DNA of 13,986 bases from Alphaproteobacteria bacterium UBA6187 (lineage in GTDB: Bacteria > Pseudomonadota > Alphaproteobacteria > Rickettsiales > UBA6187). The stretch spans positions 644-14,629 of the forward strand of contig DITJ01000068.1 in assembly GCA_002422795.1 (NCBI GenBank), read 5' to 3'. Under the pieces are notes generated by a model, which ran no database searches, had not been told where the DNA came from, and was given only the letters and a program-made list of their open reading frames with translations. Position numbers and translations under genes: made by a program. Shown piece by piece: positions 13,223 through 13,986 of the stretch; within the stretch, counting starts at the first letter, position 1; every line of letters starts with the position of its first letter.

Positions 13223-13290
13223 AATTTAAGATTCAAGATTTAAGAATGAAGATTTAAATCCTAAATCTTAAATTTTAAATCTTAAATTTA
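13223..13290. repeat. Heptamer palindrome between phaR and the deformylase-like gene
   Basis: From 13225 the sequence is TTTAAGA, TTCAAGA, TTTAAGA, ATGAAGA, TTTAAAT, CCTAAAT, CTTAAAT, TTTAAAT, CTTAAAT, TTA: nine uninterrupted 7-nt units with no phase slip. Arms 13223-13255 and 13256-13288 match as reverse complements at 28 of 33 positions with no spacer. It starts 3 nt after the phaR stop. The right-arm units are the same as those at 1-28 (AAATCTT). As RNA it would be a long AU-rich hairpin that may act as an mRNA 3' end. Confidence 0.85.
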
Positions 13291-13320
13291 TTGCCCCACA
13301 ACCTAACTTAATAATGAACA

Positions 13321-13860
13321 ATGACCCACATTCCCCTAATCTACGCTCCTAACGAAATTTTTAAAAAGAAGTCTGAAGCTGTAAGTATTGTTGATGATTC
13401 CATCCGCGCCCTTATAGATTCAATGCTTGAAACGCTTTACCTTGCACACGGCATAGGCATGGCGGCAAATATGGTTGGGGTTTTAAAGCGTATAGCGATT
13501 ATTGATTTGCAAGAAGATGGCGGCAAAGCACCATTAACATTCATAAACCCCGAAGTTACCTGGCGCTCCAGTGAAATGCAGGAATTCGAGGAAGCTTCAA
13601 TATGCTATCCCGGTATAGGCGCATCAATATCCAGGCCAAGCGCCATAAAATTAAGTTATACAGATTATGAAGGCAAAACGCAGGAAATGGAAGCAGAAGG
13701 CTTTCTTGCCACCGTTATCCAGCATGAGATAGATTACCTTGATGGCAAAGTTTTCCTGGATTATCTTTCCAAATTAAAACGCGATATGCTGATGAAAAAA
13801 ATGCTGAAACATATGAAAATGTACCCTCCGCATATACATTCGGAAAGTTGCAGCCATTAA
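13321..13860 (+). CDS. Peptide-deformylase-like protein with altered active site
   Basis: The peptide deformylase fold is clear over the 179 residues (LIYAPNEIFKKKSEAV start, INPEV at 75-79, VIQHEIDYLDGKVFLDYLSKLKR at 132-154), and length is normal. True deformylases remove the N-formyl group from nascent proteins with a metal held by Cys (EGCLS) and two His (HExxH). Here all three motifs deviate. GxGxAAxQ is GIGMAANM (44-51), with Met for Gln; EGCLS is EASIC (91-95), placing Ser93 at the metal-cysteine position and Cys at 95; HExxH is HEIDY (135-139), with Tyr139 for the second His. The protein is probably not a normal deformylase and may be a pseudoenzyme or bind metal differently; its tail HIHSESCSH (171-179) adds His and Cys residues. 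The frame is intact, so it is not simple decay. No Shine-Dalgarno site is visible. Confidence 0.85.
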   Translation: MTHIPLIYAPNEIFKKKSEAVSIVDDSIRALIDSMLETLYLAHGIGMAANMVGVLKRIAIIDLQEDGGKAPLTFINPEVTWRSSEMQEFEEASICYPGIGASISRPSAIKLSYTDYEGKTQEMEAEGFLATVIQHEIDYLDGKVFLDYLSKLKRDMLMKKMLKHMKMYPPHIHSESCSH

Positions 13861-13925
13861 AATTGGGGTTATAAGTAATGGGTGGTGGCTCACCTAGTGC
13901 TTAAGGTGATTACCCACAAATAAAA

Positions 13926-13959
13926 AAGCAGCAGGTTAATTAAAACCTGCCGCTTCTTT
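13926..13959 (+). terminator. Rho-independent terminator after the deformylase-like gene
   Basis: AAGCAGCAGGTT (13926-13937) pairs with AACCTGCCGCTT (13944-13955) at 11 of 12 positions around the loop AATTAA, followed by CTTTA. The left side is preceded by a run of A residues, so it could also stop transcription coming from the right. Confidence 0.75.
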
Positions 13960-13986
13960 AAAATTAAAATCTTATTTTGTTATTCA

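Noticed and set aside
13868..13918. Hairpin or riboswitch-like pairing (gggtggtgg...attaccc) after the deformylase-like gene
   Set aside because: Only short, competing stems form; the clear structure is the terminator just downstream.

Overview
The window looks like chromosomal DNA from an AT-rich alphaproteobacterium. The evidence is the panC-mipZ neighbourhood, a MipZ-type ParA ATPase (a family known from alphaproteobacteria), the run leuS-lptE-holA, and a complete alphaproteobacterial-style polyhydroxyalkanoate (PHA) cluster. In-frame palindromic insertions and a REP-like 'cgtcattgcgag...ggcaatcc' hairpin resemble what is known from Rickettsiales genomes, but I cannot fix the order from sequence alone.

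Layout. Positions 71-5468 (+) carry housekeeping genes: leuS (leucyl-tRNA synthetase), lptE (LPS-assembly lipoprotein), holA (clamp-loader delta) and panC (pantothenate synthetase). Positions 5562-7339 (+) carry mipZ and a short glutamine-synthetase-fold protein without the usual N-terminal domain. Positions 7487-8281 (-) encode an unrecognised hydrophilic protein. Positions 8294-9082 hold no convincing gene, but contain a roughly 210-bp element with 26-bp perfect terminal inverted repeats and a short GC-rich palindrome. Positions 9083-12669 (-) read phasin/PhaE-like - phaC - phaA - phaB, i.e. acetyl-CoA to acetoacetyl-CoA to 3-hydroxybutyryl-CoA to polymer. The regulator phaR (12740-13219, +) is divergent from the cluster. 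Positions 13321-13860 (+) encode a peptide-deformylase-fold protein whose three active-site motifs are all altered, followed by a good terminator.

The most striking signal crosses gene boundaries. At least seven places carry short arrays written in strict 7-nt or 8-nt phase; most are followed by their own reverse complement and so form long hairpins. The unit differs from locus to locus (for example AAATCTT, CCCTATT, NGTTTGT, CCCTAGT, TTTAAGA, AACTAGT, GGGATTAA). Most sit exactly between a stop codon and the next start codon. Three lie inside genes without breaking the frame: the lptE leader, the middle of the glutamine-synthetase-like gene, and phaC just before its first core strand. They combine features of the heptanucleotide STRR repeats of cyanobacteria and the in-gene palindromic elements of Rickettsia. 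I regard this as the most promising candidate for something undescribed here.
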